From: Phorcus lineatus
Taxonomy: Eukaryota > Mollusca > Gastropoda > Trochida > Trochidae
NCBI GenBank assembly: GCA_921293015.1
Contig: OV121082.1
Coordinates: forward strand, 24,715,997 to 24,779,996
Reading direction: 5' to 3'
Length of the DNA stretch: 64,000 nt
The notes under the pieces were generated by a model. That model saw only the letters and a list, made by a program, of their open reading frames with translations, made no database searches and was not told where the DNA came from. Of this stretch, positions 38,701 to 47,115 are shown piece by piece. Both the position numbers and the translations under genes were made by a program. Within the stretch, counting starts at the first letter, position 1. The number at the start of each line of letters is the position of its first letter.

Positions 38701-39392
38701 GTCCTGCCTTCAATGCTTTAAAGGCTACACATGCTTTCAGACATCAATGATATCATGGTGTTATTATATCAAAATGAATTCAATTCTACTTATTTATGGT
38801 AATAATTATTGCTTTTAGCTTAAAAGAGATTTTCCGTTTAAAAATATTATTGTATAATACAAGCTTCTTACTTGGATAGATATATTCCACTATTAACTAT
38901 CTACATTTATTTAAATAATCAAATTAGGGAGTGTTTTGACTTCACCACAGTTTACGTTTTATAGGGTCTTCGTAATGAATCTTTTAAATACAATGAAGGG
39001 AATATTTACAATTTCAATCAGAAGAATGTATGACGCTTTTCATTTAAAGAGAGCACTGTCTTCACTTCTTATTCTTATTATTTGTCTATTGCCATTTCGT
39101 TTACAGTTTCTTTTTTTTCCATAACACTAATGTTGTTATGATAATTAACGAATGTCTGTTTATGGGAGGTAACCGTTTGAATTCAAATAAATAAAGTTTA
39201 TTCACATAAGACATGCTTGAATGTTTAAACTAGCTTCATGAAGCAAGATTGGAATTCCATCGAATGTTCAACAAATATCATTCTTATTTTGCATTGATTA
39301 ATCATTATTTTTATAATCATTATCAATGACGTACCGGACGTGAGGTCAACTAGCAGGAACAACGCTGCCAGGCAGCTGATTCCGAGTCTCAT
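394..39392 (-). CDS. Large cadherin/EGF cell-surface protein, 5' part of gene (48 exons, 3' end outside window)
   Basis: Spliced gene on the minus strand. I traced 48 exons by splice sites, phase and repeat homology; together they give 4,596 bp (1,532 residues) with no frame conflict. The order is signal peptide, a degenerate cadherin-like module, nine EGF domains, two two-repeat cadherin cassettes, two EGF domains, two cassettes, then the first two exons of a fifth cassette. Proteins of this make-up are usually adhesion or recognition proteins with calcium-stiffened extracellular rods. No transmembrane segment or cytoplasmic tail is seen, so the C-terminus must lie beyond the left edge. EGF domains before the first canonical cadherin repeats are unusual for Fat or CELSR proteins, where EGFs follow the cadherins. 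I therefore do not assign it to either and give no symbol. Exon coordinates are in the module entries below. Confidence 0.93.
1887..6302 (-). CDS. Cadherin cassette 4 (7 exons, two cadherin repeats)
   Basis: Exons a 6,302-6,237; b 5,915-5,758; c 5,451-5,404; d 4,254-4,165; e 3,806-3,720; f 2,800-2,684; g 1,944-1,887. Motifs are VLDVRENTV in a, KELDRET ending b, IANDGIDQ in c, TDVNDNSPMF in d, DNDAGENGTITY in e, NNRTGYVTV in f and DGGSP in g. All splice sites are GT-AG and phases match the other cassettes exactly. Lengths are 66, 158, 48, 90, 87, 117 and 58 bp. Confidence 0.9.
6578..9857 (-). CDS. Cadherin cassette 3 (7 exons, two cadherin repeats)
   Basis: Exons a 9,857-9,798; b 9,349-9,189; c 8,368-8,321; d 8,155-8,066; e 7,826-7,740; f 7,222-7,106; g 6,635-6,578. 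Exon a has MTFTVPEN, b ends IPDREV, c is QSLHFIQLTASLGNRS (the DG of other copies lost), d has ADINDNAPIF, e DPDAGRNGTVSY, f NNRTGAITL and g DGGNP. Joining f to g restores the usual VTARDGGNP of cadherin repeats. The donor of exon b (GTAGGT) lies at the edge of a 40-bp minisatellite. Confidence 0.9.
8640..9188. repeat. About 40-bp minisatellite at the 5' splice site of cassette 3 exon b
   Basis: Tandem units of about 40 bp (core AGAGAACCTTCTGCAAGACT) run from about 8,745 to 9,180, the last units nearly identical and the earlier ones more diverged. They are preceded by two copies of a related unit containing GGTAATCCTGAGTTAGAGAC (8,675 and 8,720). The array ends within the intron's first bases, next to the GTAGGT donor. 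Confidence 0.85.
10152..11351 (-). CDS. EGF domains 10 and 11, inserted between cassettes 2 and 3
   Basis: Exons 11,351-11,244 (DDACSSNPCRNNGEC...RCKQQFTGINCE) and 10,268-10,152 (VCRFNPCENGATC...CLCSSGYSGNNCQN), both phase 1-1 with six cysteines. The first has an acidic start (DD before the first Cys), closer to EGF types found next to cadherins and laminin G domains. Their position between two cassettes shows that EGF exons and cassettes interchange freely. Confidence 0.92.
12107..16933 (-). CDS. Cadherin cassette 2 (7 exons, two cadherin repeats)
   Basis: Exons a 16,933-16,868; b 15,986-15,826; c 14,988-14,941; d 14,685-14,596; e 14,243-14,157; f 12,738-12,625; g 12,161-12,107. Key residues are LKFDRKRL and VVENSPP in a, ATLDRER ending b, VTDG in c, DINDNSPNF in d, DPDAGSNGTITY in e, KRTGFIG in f and DGENR in g. 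Exon a uses a GC donor (CAG|GCAAGT), the accepted GC-AG type. Exon b ends at a weak donor, GTTCGT. The intron between a and b carries the Penelope-like fossil, b-c carries the 440-bp inverted-repeat element, and d-e carries a triplet repeat touching the acceptor of e. Confidence 0.9.
14250..14507. repeat. Triplet-repeat tract (AAT/GAC/AAC-rich) abutting a 3' splice site
   Basis: Runs of AAT, GACGAC and ACAACA triplets with two copies of a longer block (AAAAATGACG...GATAATAATGATACACTNAA). It starts 7 bp from the acceptor of exon e of cassette 2, so on the minus strand TTATTATTATT supplies the pyrimidine-rich tract. Long ORFs here on both strands are by-products of the 3-bp period. Confidence 0.85.
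15179..15618. mobile_element. Non-autonomous inverted-repeat DNA transposon (~440 bp)
   Basis: The ends are inverted copies of about 60 bp, starting AACAGAGGTAG and including CTATACAACCTC(T/C)GTCTTAA and CGAAGGTTTCT. Each end also carries a smaller internal palindrome (ACAGAGGT...ACCTCTGT). There is no coding capacity. I could not settle a target duplication. A truncated relative lies at 28,514-28,790. Confidence 0.75.
16070..16640 (-). mobile_element. Penelope-like retroelement fossil: GIY-YIG endonuclease end and 3' UTR
   Basis: The minus strand encodes about 120 residues with SRNLIYVITCAGCCEEYIGQ followed by TGDTLRARVRVHKQQI and, near the end, ELREIKERFFIDGYTPKLN. This is the arrangement of the GIY-YIG endonuclease of Penelope-like elements. 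Downstream on the same strand comes a stretch containing CTGATGATCACTATGTTGTG and AAACCGGTTGGTAATG, of the kind found at the ends of these elements, then an AT microsatellite (16,038-16,070). Only the 3' part is present and no reverse transcriptase is seen, so it is a broken fossil. Confidence 0.75.
17183..22685 (-). CDS. Cadherin cassette 1 (7 exons, two cadherin repeats)
   Basis: Exons a 22,685-22,623; b 22,239-22,073; c 21,541-21,494; d 21,256-21,167; e 18,501-18,415; f 17,605-17,489; g 17,240-17,183. Exons a-c give a degenerate repeat: DVSLSFQSSTIFLVAIEQ, then a strand-rich stretch ending TMDRER (the LDRE position), then VTDGKRV. Exons d-g give a canonical repeat with the calcium motifs DVNDNPP in d and DADAGKN in e, a RDTGVL turn in f and DNGQP in g. 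Exons a and c are too short to be found from ORF length; I located them by splice sites and by alignment with the other cassettes. The intron between d and e (2.7 kb) holds the palindrome nest. Confidence 0.9.
19093..21006. mobile_element. Nest of palindromic, probably non-autonomous DNA elements
   Basis: An outer inverted pair GGTGAATCAAATGGTT lies at 19,093-19,108 and 20,783-20,798. Inside is a strong hairpin (arms 19,751-19,812 and 19,840-19,898, sharing GTCGTGCATTTTTCACCCCT). The motif GCTCGGTTTGAAAT occurs at both 19,817 and 20,464, and a further GTCGACCTCG/CGAGGTCAAC palindrome lies at 20,970-21,006. No coding region and no clear target duplication were found. It fills most of the intron between exons d and e of cassette 1. 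Confidence 0.6.
23187..27249 (-). CDS. EGF domains 4-9 (six exons)
   Basis: One EGF domain per exon, all phase 1-1: 27,249-27,130 (GNFTGSCSDTVPCYNGGTC), 26,297-26,181 (NETCNGITCMNGGTC), 25,533-25,411 (FQTCFNSPCQNAGTC), 25,157-25,038 (NCLSSPCQNNARC), 24,472-24,350 (DNCTLTPCLNGGAC) and 23,318-23,187 (GPCSVPRCQNGGTC). Each has six cysteines ending in the usual CxC...GxxC pattern, and several begin with N-glycosylation sequons. Introns are 0.25-1.1 kb. The last exon ends ECEN at a weaker donor (GTTTGC) and joins exon a of cassette 1. Confidence 0.93.
23688..23742. repeat. AT dinucleotide microsatellite
   Basis: About 27 uninterrupted AT dinucleotides in the intron between EGF domains 8 and 9. 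Confidence 0.95.
28161..31008 (-). CDS. EGF domains 1-3 (three exons), within a duplicated block
   Basis: Exons are 31,008-30,889, 29,621-29,496 and 28,286-28,161, all phase 1-1 and each a full six-cysteine EGF domain. The domains contain PCLNGGSCYAAQNG...CEY, PCENGGSCYTAQNG...CQY and PCANGGTCLKMSNG...CEH. Domains 2 and 3 start with an N-glycosylation sequon (GNST). The pattern is plain EGF, without the leading acidic motif of calcium-binding EGF. Domains 1 and 2 are close relatives, as are domain 3 and a decayed exon at 29.8 kb, because the whole block is a tandem duplication. Two decayed EGF exons and the tail of a third sit between these intact exons and are listed separately. Confidence 0.92.
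28514..28790. mobile_element. Truncated copy of the 15.2-kb inverted-repeat element
   Basis: It matches 15,179-15,490 in the same orientation, from CCAACAGAGGTAGCTCCGTC through GCTGATTGGATGCAATCAA and TTGCCTAAGTTATTTCCGTA to ATATGTTATTCG. It has internal deletions and no right-hand inverted repeat. It interrupts copy 1 of the EGF duplication and is absent from copy 2. Confidence 0.75.
28998..29114 (-). pseudogene. EGF exon with ruined 5' splice site
   Basis: The acceptor at 29,115-29,116 is good, followed by an in-phase 117-bp EGF exon with all six cysteines (DCRSNTCKNGASC...CFCSQEFYGTYCEF). Where the intron should begin with GT, the bases at 28,997-28,996 read GA, and two codons further on there is an in-frame stop (R-E-stop). 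The sister copy near 30,680 keeps the normal GTGAGT at the same spot. If included without a new donor the protein would end here; because the exon is phase 1-1, skipping it is harmless. I take it as a recently dead exon. The alternatives are a truncating isoform with a poly(A) site beyond, or an assembly error. Confidence 0.75.
29766..29889 (-). pseudogene. Decaying EGF exon, duplicate of EGF 3
   Basis: The acceptor and frame are kept, and the sequence parallels EGF domain 3 (SPCCNGGSSLKMSNTAKR...CFCKPENYWRRCEH). One conserved cysteine has become Ser (GGTC to GGSS), an extra Cys precedes the NGG, and the donor has changed from CATA|GTATG to CATGATATT, so no GT remains at the exon end. It belongs to the second copy of the 28.15-31.0 kb duplication and is probably no longer spliced in. 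Confidence 0.7.
30661..30700 (-). pseudogene. Remnant of an EGF exon (last codons and donor only)
   Basis: About 20 bp matching the end of the exon at 28,998 (CTGTGAATTCA followed by GTGAGT) is present with its donor. The rest of the exon is missing and replaced by three short GTAGGTTCA-like repeats. Flanking intron sequence on its low-coordinate side (30,481-30,680) matches 28,780-29,000, so this is the deleted partner of that exon. Confidence 0.65.
31439..31725. repeat. 57-bp tandem repeat, five copies
   Basis: Five almost identical 57-bp units (beginning ATTGGAGTAATCGATGAAAT) lie in the intron before EGF domain 1. The last two share CACTAATTAA where the first three have CAATAATTAA. Because 57 is a multiple of three, both strands stay open, giving spurious 19-residue repeat ORFs. 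Confidence 0.95.
32330..37855 (-). CDS. N-terminal module, exons 2-7: degenerate cadherin cassette plus linker
   Basis: Exons are 37,855-37,790 (phase 1-1), 34,920-34,772 (1-0), 33,946-33,896 (0-0), 33,578-33,497 (0-1), 32,707-32,646 (1-0) and 32,402-32,330 (0-1). The first three match cassette exons a, b and c in length, phase and position: exon 2 has a V-rich strand, exon 3 ends LLFEK where other b exons end LDRER, and exon 4 is APSTQKLYIVAASNGYS. Exon 5 (TTAIITLYITKPVS...) starts like exon d but lacks the DxNDN calcium motif and ends in phase 1. Exons 6 and 7 have a Cys each (SLCD, LFCLLF) and resemble nothing I recognise. The module reads best as an eroded first cadherin unit followed by a stalk. 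The exon calls rest on splice consensus and unbroken phase. Confidence 0.8.
34076..34440 (-). mobile_element. Retroelement scrap: LINE-like linker joined to a Penelope-like 3' end
   Basis: The minus strand reads RRKLRAFHASNSNCDRVAF, then EAKNSYKKLCQQK, and later SVTQSDWTRHFQQHFTD. This resembles the linker between endonuclease and reverse transcriptase in non-LTR retrotransposons. It runs into GATAACGGTGTTAGTATC and ACCGAAACGTCGCAATCCTG, a style of sequence seen at the 3' ends of Penelope-like elements. It is short and broken, and the family assignment is tentative. Confidence 0.5.
34921..37018 (-). other. Long first introns of the gene, left part
   Basis: This is most of the 2.9-kb intron between exons 3 and 2. 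It is AT-rich, and I saw no exon with usable splice sites, no RNA gene and no recognisable repeat. The 1.5-kb intron between exon 2 and the signal-peptide exon (37,856-39,334) also shows nothing I can support. Confidence 0.5.
37019..37631. mobile_element. 613-bp non-autonomous DNA transposon with 8-bp target duplication
   Basis: Terminal inverted repeats of about 33 bp begin GGCGACCAGAATT and include AGACTGTTATTCGCTGTT. They are flanked by perfect 8-bp direct repeats CTTTGAAG (37,011-37,018 and 37,632-37,639). The inside consists of several palindromic copies of a unit with GCAAAAAAATTTGCTATTCG and CATTCAGATAT, with no ORF of note. An 8-bp duplication fits hAT-type or P-type transposition. 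Confidence 0.85.
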
Positions 39393-39403
39393 CCTGGTGC
39401 CAC
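39335..39403 (-). CDS. First coding exon: signal peptide
   Basis: The exon starts after a strong acceptor (a T-run then GCAG, ending at 39,404), so a noncoding exon lies further upstream. The ATG is at 39,392-39,390 and gives MRLGISCLAALFLLVDLTS, a textbook signal peptide with an n-region Arg, a hydrophobic core, and a polar end with small residues. The coding part is 58 bp and ends in phase 1 at a donor reading GTACGT. This fixes the start of the protein and shows it enters the secretory pathway. Confidence 0.9.
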
Positions 39404-40227
39404 CTGCAAAAAAAGAAACTTATATTAGGAATATATAACAAGCAAATGATATATGAATTTAGGATTTCCTTTTACTTTAATTGCCCATTTTTACGTGTAC
39501 TTCTGCCTTAAATAATTTTTTTTTAAATACTCCTTTTGGCACTTTTCACTTTAAAGCAGAGTTTAACCATGGCCTTATTCAAATCATAAGCCCTAATCAT
39601 AGAATTTTCAAATTTGAACAGGTGATCCTCTGTGTAAATATCGGCGACAATAAATAACAGTTATATGTATTGACTATGGTGCCCCCTTTTCAGTTCTTAT
39701 GCGGAGACATATTTATATAAGATGGCCCTTTATGTGATGTACACACTACATCTGGATGAGATGAAATGTTTTCACAGACTACTGACGTGAAAGAAATTTG
39801 TTGATGAAGGACATTAACAATATGTTTCAAGTACACTCTACCTTCAGAGATACATAGTACAGTGTTTATAATGCGGGCATAGTTTTTTCAAATACATTTG
39901 GATTTGTTTAAATAATCATTCCAAACGTTGTCCTTTTATGAGAACAGCAAAAAGAGTTTCCGCCCTAGGCATATAAAAAAACGGATATGTGAGCAAACAT
40001 TTCTTCAGTTTTTAGTTCGTTTCCAAATTTTTTAGTTAGTTAATCAGAAACACCATTTGTAATCTTATCGTGAAACAAACGTTTATTTTGTTAGATGTAA
40101 ACTTCAGACCGATATTGGCAAGACTAAAACTCAAAAACGGCAGTTAATGAAGATGGATTGTAGATTTATCATGCAGAGTACTTAACTTCGACACGTTATT
40201 CAGTTAGGAGGTCATTAAACAACTTAC

Positions 40228-40300
40228 CATGTATAGTCTTGCACATTATCAAGTTAACGTTCAGGCAGTCTGATTACAATCTACCGTGTTCCGAGGAATA
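40228..40300 (-). other. Possible noncoding first exon (5' UTR) with splice donor
   Basis: The signal-peptide exon begins at an acceptor, so an upstream exon is required. The best donor nearby on the minus strand is ACATG|GTAAGT at 40,228/40,227, 825 bp upstream of that acceptor. The upper limit of the exon is a guess. This stretch also resembles the 60/61-bp array unit, so the donor-like site may instead be a diverged satellite copy. Confidence 0.4.
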
Positions 40301-40660
40301 AAAGTTTCAAAATATTAACTCTACCCAGATTCGAACTCTATCTGTCTAGGCTATCCTCTCCACAACGGTCTGACCGCAGTCTACTGTAGCGCACGTTCTT
40401 ACGTAACTTCAGCTAACCAATCACAATACGTGCGGCAAAAGCATTCGGTATCATTAGCTAAGGGCAGGTAACTCCCATTTACCATTCGTAAAACTTGATC
40501 GCCGCTATTCTTATTTCAAACGCGATTATGTGATTGGTTCGCTAATGACTAGGTTTTGTCTGCGCTAAACTGGTGTCAGCACGTGCGAGCAGTGAGGCTG
40601 CCTTCAGACCGTTGTGGAGAGGATAGCCAAGAACACGGTCGGTTTTAATCAGACTGAGGC
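40264..40660. promoter_or_regulatory. Inverted repeat with two CCAAT boxes, possible promoter of the cadherin/EGF gene
   Basis: Inverted arms at 40,348-40,373 and 40,604-40,628 match over 25 bp (core CTATCCTCTCCACAACGGTC). Weaker matches extend out to 40,264-40,291 and 40,631-40,659, interrupted by about 55 bp on the left. The 230-bp centre is richer in G and C than its surroundings and contains facing CCAAT boxes at 40,417-40,421 and 40,533-40,537. It lies about 0.9 kb above the first coding exon. It may be a small inverted-repeat transposon, the promoter, or a promoter formed on such an element. Confidence 0.4.
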
Positions 40661-40879
40661 AGTAAAGATCCCCTTAAGCAGTGTATTCAATTTGGACAAT
40701 TTAAGTAATAATTTTTGTAAGGCATTTTTGATCTCATGCAAAACATTCATAATGAAAACATATAGCAGTGACCACACAGAAAGTGTAGATTTTACAAATT
40801 TGGAAAAATTATACAGTTACTTTAGTGTCAGTGTAGATCTAATACTGCCTAATTTTCGATTTGGACAGCCACATTAGTT

Positions 40880-43100
40880 AATAATTATCGACAGTGTAGA
40901 TCGTACCATGCATATTATTCACTTTGGTCGAATTATGCAGTGCACTGGAGAGGCAATGTAGACCATACCATGTTCATTTGCGACAATTCATTCTGTATTT
41001 TCAAATCAATTTCATCTTACCATGCATAATATTTGACTTGGACACGCTATACAGTTACCGTACGAGCATTTAAACTAAACAGACATCGTAGATCCTACCA
41101 TTCATAGTATTCGACTTGGAAAGGATATGAAGTTGCTAAACAGGCATTGTAGATCCTACCATGATAGTATTCAACATGGAAAGGATATGAAGATGCTAAA
41201 CAGGCATTGTAGATCCTACCATTCATAGTATTCGACATGGAAAGGATATGAAGTTGCTAAACAGGCATTGCATATCCTACCATTCATAGTATTTGACTTG
41301 GAAAGGATATGAAGTTGCTAAACAGGCATTGTAGATCCTACCATTCGTAGAATTCGACTTGGAAAGGATATGAAGATGCTAAACAGGCATTGTAGATCCT
41401 ACCATTCATAGTATTCAACATGGAAAGGATATGAAGATGCTAAACAGGCATTGTAGATCCTACCATGATAGTATTCAACATGGAAAGGATATGAAGATGC
41501 TAAACAGGCATTGTAGATCCTACCATGATAGTATTCAACATGGAAAGGATATGAAGATGCTAAACAGGCATTGTAGATCCTACCATTCATAGTATTCGAC
41601 ATGGAAAGGATATGAAGTTGCTAAACAGGCATTGCATATCCTACCATTCATAGTATTCGACTTGGAAAGGATATGAAGATGCTAAACAGGCATTGTAGAT
41701 CCTACCATTCATAGTATTCGACATGGAAAGGATATGAAGATGCTAAACAGGCATTGTAGATCCTACCATGATAGTATTCGACATGGAAAGGATATGAAGT
41801 TGCTAAACAGGCATTGTAGATCCTACCATGATAGTATTCGACATGGAAAGGATATGAAGTTGCTAAACAGGCATTGTAGGTCCTACCATTCATAGTATTC
41901 GACATGGAAAGGATATGAAGATGCTAAACAGGCATTGTAGATCCTACCATTCATAGTATTCGACATGGAAAGGATATGAAGTTGCTAAACAGGCATTGTA
42001 GATCCTACCATTCATAGTATTCGACATGGAAAGGATATGAAGTTGCTAAACAGGCATTGTAGATCCTACCATTCATAGTATTCGACATGGAAAGGATATG
42101 AAGATGCTAAACAGGCATTGTAGATCCTACCATGATAGTATTCGACATGGAAAGGATATGAAGTTGCTAAACAGGCATCGTAGATCCTACCATTCATAGT
42201 ATTCGACTTGGAAAGGATATGAAGATGCTAAACAGGCATTGTAGATCCTACCATGATATTATTCAACATGGAAAGGATATGAAGATGCTAAACAGGCATT
42301 GTAGATCCTACCATGATAGTATTCAACATGGAAAGGATATGAAGATGCTAAACAGGCATTGTAGATCCTACCATGATAGTATTCGACATGGAAAGGATAT
42401 GAAGTTGCTAAACAGGCATTGTAGATCCTACCATTATAGTATTCGACATGGAAAGGATATGAAGTTGCTAAACAGGCATTGTAGATCCTACCATGATAGT
42501 ATTCGACATGGAAAGGATATGAAGTTGCTAAACAGGCATTGTAGGTCCTACCATTCATAGTATTCGACATGGAAAGGATATGAAGATGCTAAACAGGCAT
42601 TGTAGATCCTACCATTCATAGTATTCGACATGGAAAGGATATGAAGTTGCTAAACAGGCATTGTAGATCCTACCATTCATAGTATTCGACATGGAAAGGA
42701 TATGAAGTTGCTAAACAGGCATTGTAGATCCTACCATTCATAGTATTCGACATGGAAAGGATATGAAGATGCTAAACAGGCATTGTAGATCCTACTATGA
42801 TAGTATTCGACTTGGAAAGGATATGAAGTTGCTAAACAGGCATTGTAGATCCTACCATTCATAGTATTCGACTTGGAAAGGATTTGAAGTTGCTAAACAG
42901 GCATTGCATATCCTACCATGATAGTATTCGCATTTAAAACATTATGAAGTAACACTACAGGCAGTGAACTACATGGTATTTAATTTGAACACATAAAACA
43001 GTAGATCTAACCATAAATAATAATCAATTTGGTCATATATGGATATACGATTACTGTACAGAGTAACACTTGTAGGTAGTATACAATTAGGACAAGTGTA
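40880..43100. repeat. 60/61-bp tandem array, about 30 copies, with diverged fringes
   Basis: The core array (about 41,085-42,935) has units reading GGAAAGGATATGAAGTTGCT AAACAGGCATTG then GATCCTACCA. Two variants occur: 61 bp with CCATTCATAG and 60 bp with CCATGATAG. Blocks of several units are themselves repeated, which suggests unequal exchange. More diverged units occur at 40,880-41,085, 42,935-43,100 and probably 40,140-40,230. ORFs across it on both strands arise from the 60-bp units and are not genes. Confidence 0.9.
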
Positions 43101-45420
43101 CCATGCACTCTGCGGCACGCTTTTTAACCGTTGCTTGACGCTATTTAGCCTATGACTGCTCGTCTAACCGCTAGTCCGGAAAAGACACACAAAGGTGTGA
43201 CAGTGTGTTTATATTGGCGGCAAAGATTTCTTAGTGTTCCTTAGAGGGAAATACCTCGCAATGCTTAAGATACTTGCATTTACACTTCAGTTGCTGAGGA
43301 ATTTTCATGGATCTTCCTTATTAAACGTTACGTTATAAAAGTGTTTTGTTCACTTTTGTAATGAGGGAGACACGATTTGTCAACTTGCATTGGTATGTTG
43401 AAATGTTCAATGTTGAATAACAGCTCTTTCTGTAAGGGATTGCTTCGGGATATCTCAATAGTATTGAATTTTACAGAAGAGTTTCCATTTCATCCCTGGA
43501 TTTGTGAAGTTCCATTTTCATGCCTAGATATCACTTGAATTGTTTCAGTGGCATTCTAGAAGCTGCTAGTATAAGGAAGACAATTATATCCAAATGAGGT
43601 ACTACTTCTTTACTGTCATGAAAATAATGTAAATGAAGAAGTTTTACGTCCATAGAATGTCATTTTTACACCAAATATTACTTGTTTAAACAAGTTTTGA
43701 CATATATCATTCAATACAGTTTGATTATTTTTTTTATTCTCTTCCATATTACAAAACATGGAAAAAGTACAAAAAGTAACCGTTCTTTCAGATATCATAA
43801 GTGCAATCTGCATCCTTTCAAATAAATGACATGGTAGGTACAAGTACAGTGCTTAAGCAAATTCTGTATTTCGCACCACGTTCCTTACTTAGAAAATAGT
43901 ACATGTATGACGTTTAATATCCAAATAAGGTTAATGTTATATTGATCATTGTTTATAATACTAAGCTATAGATAGTCAATTAATAATACTATGATAACAA
44001 ATGTAAGCCTGATGACGTCAGTACTTGCCAATTAAAAATGTCATACAATTCTCGTCTCATTATAGGAATAATAACTATAATAAAGATAATTTTTAGTGTA
44101 ATGATAATTATGATTTTAAAAAAAAGATCAAGTATTATTTGTAAAAATGGGTATCATGTAAAAAACCCCTTAAAATCGACTTCTTATATCATTTTATCAG
44201 AAGTTTTATTATCAATTCTTTTACAATTGTTTTTCTCTTTCCCCAAACAGAAAGTCAAATATGTTCACGTTTCACGTTTTCTGGGATTGTTTATGAACAT
44301 AACCAAAAGAAGTTTAATCCATTTTATAAGAAAACAGTTCAATTTGATATCGTTGAAGTATTTACATTCTATTCACTGATGGATTTTTTATCAGTTTCAT
44401 CTGGAAAAAATTGAAAAAAACCCCCATTAGCATTTGGATCATCGTTGTATAAAAGCTGCCTTGTTGTAGTTAACTTTATTTGTTTTCCATGAGAGAGAAT
44501 TAGAAAGCCTCTTGATCTTATTTATTCTAAGTATAGCTCTATTATAAAGTCATGATTCATTATCTAATAAGGTAATACGAATAAAAAAATTACCTTCTCC
44601 CTGTGTCGATACACAATGTAGCAACATCGCCAAGTAACCCTTTTTCCTGTCGAAATCAAACCCTTCTACTTCACATGCACGATTTGTCGTTACTTACATG
44701 TGTACTAAACAATCTTTCAATTAAAACTATGCAGCATCCTTCAACCTACAATGTATATGTGTAGATGAATATTCTAGAAAACCCCTTTTAGACTATTTCG
44801 CTAAGTTTCATTATTTACGTTTTATATTTGCTAGGTCCTGTTACAATGTCTGAGGTGTGTTAGCCGGACTCTGCCTCTAAACACCTTCGCCTCACACGCT
44901 GATTATACAAAGGTCAGAAGGAACGACTTTATCTGAAATTCTTAAACATCATTTCCCCTAATGAACTTGATAAAACTTCATATTTCTCTGTTTTGTAAAA
45001 CAGAAAATCATTAAAAATAGTTTTTCATAAGGTTAGTGCATACTTTTCAAAACTACGTTCCTACGTCAAATAGGTCGGAATGATTTATTTTTAGAAAATT
45101 GTAAGCTTATAGCTCGAAAGATAACAATGAACGTCAAAAAAAGACATTATATATCAGAAAATATATTTAATAATAAAATACACTTAACTGTCATTACATA
45201 TGCTATATATTCATGACCTAATTTCCCGAAAACATGAATGAAATTGAAACTTGATGAGGCATGTGACATACATGTATATTGCCTCACTCTTTGAATTTCT
45301 TTCGCAATATCATTTTGTTCATGCCCGGGAATTCCACTCAAAAGTAAACAGGATACACTTACTCATATATCACAACATCTTTTTAAAACTTTAGCAAATA
45401 ACAGGTTGCGATATATAAAT

Positions 45421-45424
<4 letters not shown>

Positions 45425-45479
<55 letters not shown>
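45425..45479. repeat. AT dinucleotide microsatellite
   Basis: About 27 uninterrupted AT dinucleotides in intergenic sequence. Confidence 0.95.
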
Positions 45480-45480
<1 letters not shown>

Positions 45481-47115
45481 CAATAACATAGACACGTATG
45501 ACAAGACTTATCATACAATAACCTTTAAACCTGGTATAACACATATTCATATATAATTACCAATAACATGACATGCATATACTTGCACTCAAAATTAGCC
45601 TGTATGAAAGATTCACTTATTTTATATGCTGATCTTACACTACGCCGAGACATAATCTTCAAATTGGTCGGATCAAATACATTTTAAAGGAAGCTACATT
45701 AATGACATAATAATAAAGATAGTTAGCACGGATTTTAATGGAGGCTTACATAATACATTAAATGAATCTAATCTAGAATAAAATATGATAAAAATATAAA
45801 AATAGTATCATGAGCTTTTGATTCAAAGACACGGCACGATTTTCCTTTCAGTCAACGAATACCCCGCATTATTCACAGGAATGCCATTGACGTTCTCCTT
45901 TTTGTCAATCGACGGTACCTCTCAAAAGAACCCGGTAATGCTTCTGCTTGTGAAAATGAATATCAAAAGCATTGTGCTACCCTCGTTGAATATGACGTTC
46001 TAATGTCAGTAAAACAGGACAACTTCTTAACGATATCTTGTGATCTTCAACCCATATGCTTAAAGAATATAAATAAGTATGAGCATTGGTATAGAAGGGC
46101 AAGTAAAAAGAACCTTCAATTTTGGAGTTGATATCATCTTTGTGTCAAAATTGCATCATGACTCAGGAGAAAAATATCTTTACGACTGAGTGAGTGAGTG
46201 AGTGTCATCAAGGCGTGAACTTTGGAATACAGAGGGTTAAGTTCATATCCATTTACGATAAATAGTTAGTGACAATTTCTTTAGACATTCAAGCATGAAA
46301 AGATTACTCATATACACCATAGATAGGGTCAAGTGATTGACAAAGTGTTAATGATTCGATGGAATATTTTTATACTCATGACATACAAATGTAGAACATA
46401 TATGTGCTTATAAAATACATGTATAGTTATGTTACTGTGATCTATATTCGTGATGATATCCATGGAATATAAGCTGAATTACAGTACAATAAGTATTCAG
46501 AAAGCCTTCGATTAGTTAAACGGGGATAGTAGAGATCATGAAGTGCACAATGATAAAACAATCGTCACGTAGCGGGACTAAAGATAGGTTAAAACATGTG
46601 AGATGAAAGTTGAAGATAACGCACCATTTGTAAAAAAGTAAACGTTTATCATATGTAAAATCTACACTTTTGACGTTCATCTTCATCGTCACTGTAATCA
46701 TTCATATATCTGTGGTTTTGTATCTCATCTCCTTATCTCTCATTATTTTACTTCATTCTTTGTATCTCTACATTGTGATTAGCGTTCTGTACTTATAAAT
46801 CTATATGGTAGGTACAAATCTTAACATACTTAAATATTGCTGTTCTAATTCAGCGCTTTATAGTTTACGTCTTGTATATAACCAAGTCTTCTTTGATTCA
46901 GTTTATCCTTGTCCTATTCTCAATCTATCTTCAACTCCAACGACAGTTTCAAACGGGTAAGGTAAAAAAAGCAAATCAATTTGAAATCAACTAGCATATC
47001 GCTACCAAATCTAATGCTAGATAATGAAATGTCTTACTTTTGATATCAGGCTTGACTGAACGCCAGGTGGTAAGGAAACAAGACTAAAGGGTGGAGAGAA
47101 GGTACACCCTTTAAC

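Noticed and set aside
41399-42570. Long repetitive ORFs on both strands in the 60/61-bp array (e.g. repeats of HGRIYNACLASSYPFHVEYY)
   Set aside because: They exist only because 60-bp units keep the frame open, and they break where 61-bp units occur. Both strands are equally open and there is no splice or start context.
41060-42940. CRISPR-like regular array
   Set aside because: Units are contiguous with no unique spacers, and the DNA is eukaryotic.
44038-44379. 113-codon plus-strand ORF with hydrophobic start
   Set aside because: Composition follows local AT-richness (Ile, Lys, Leu, Ser); no domain, no homologous exon, no regulatory context.
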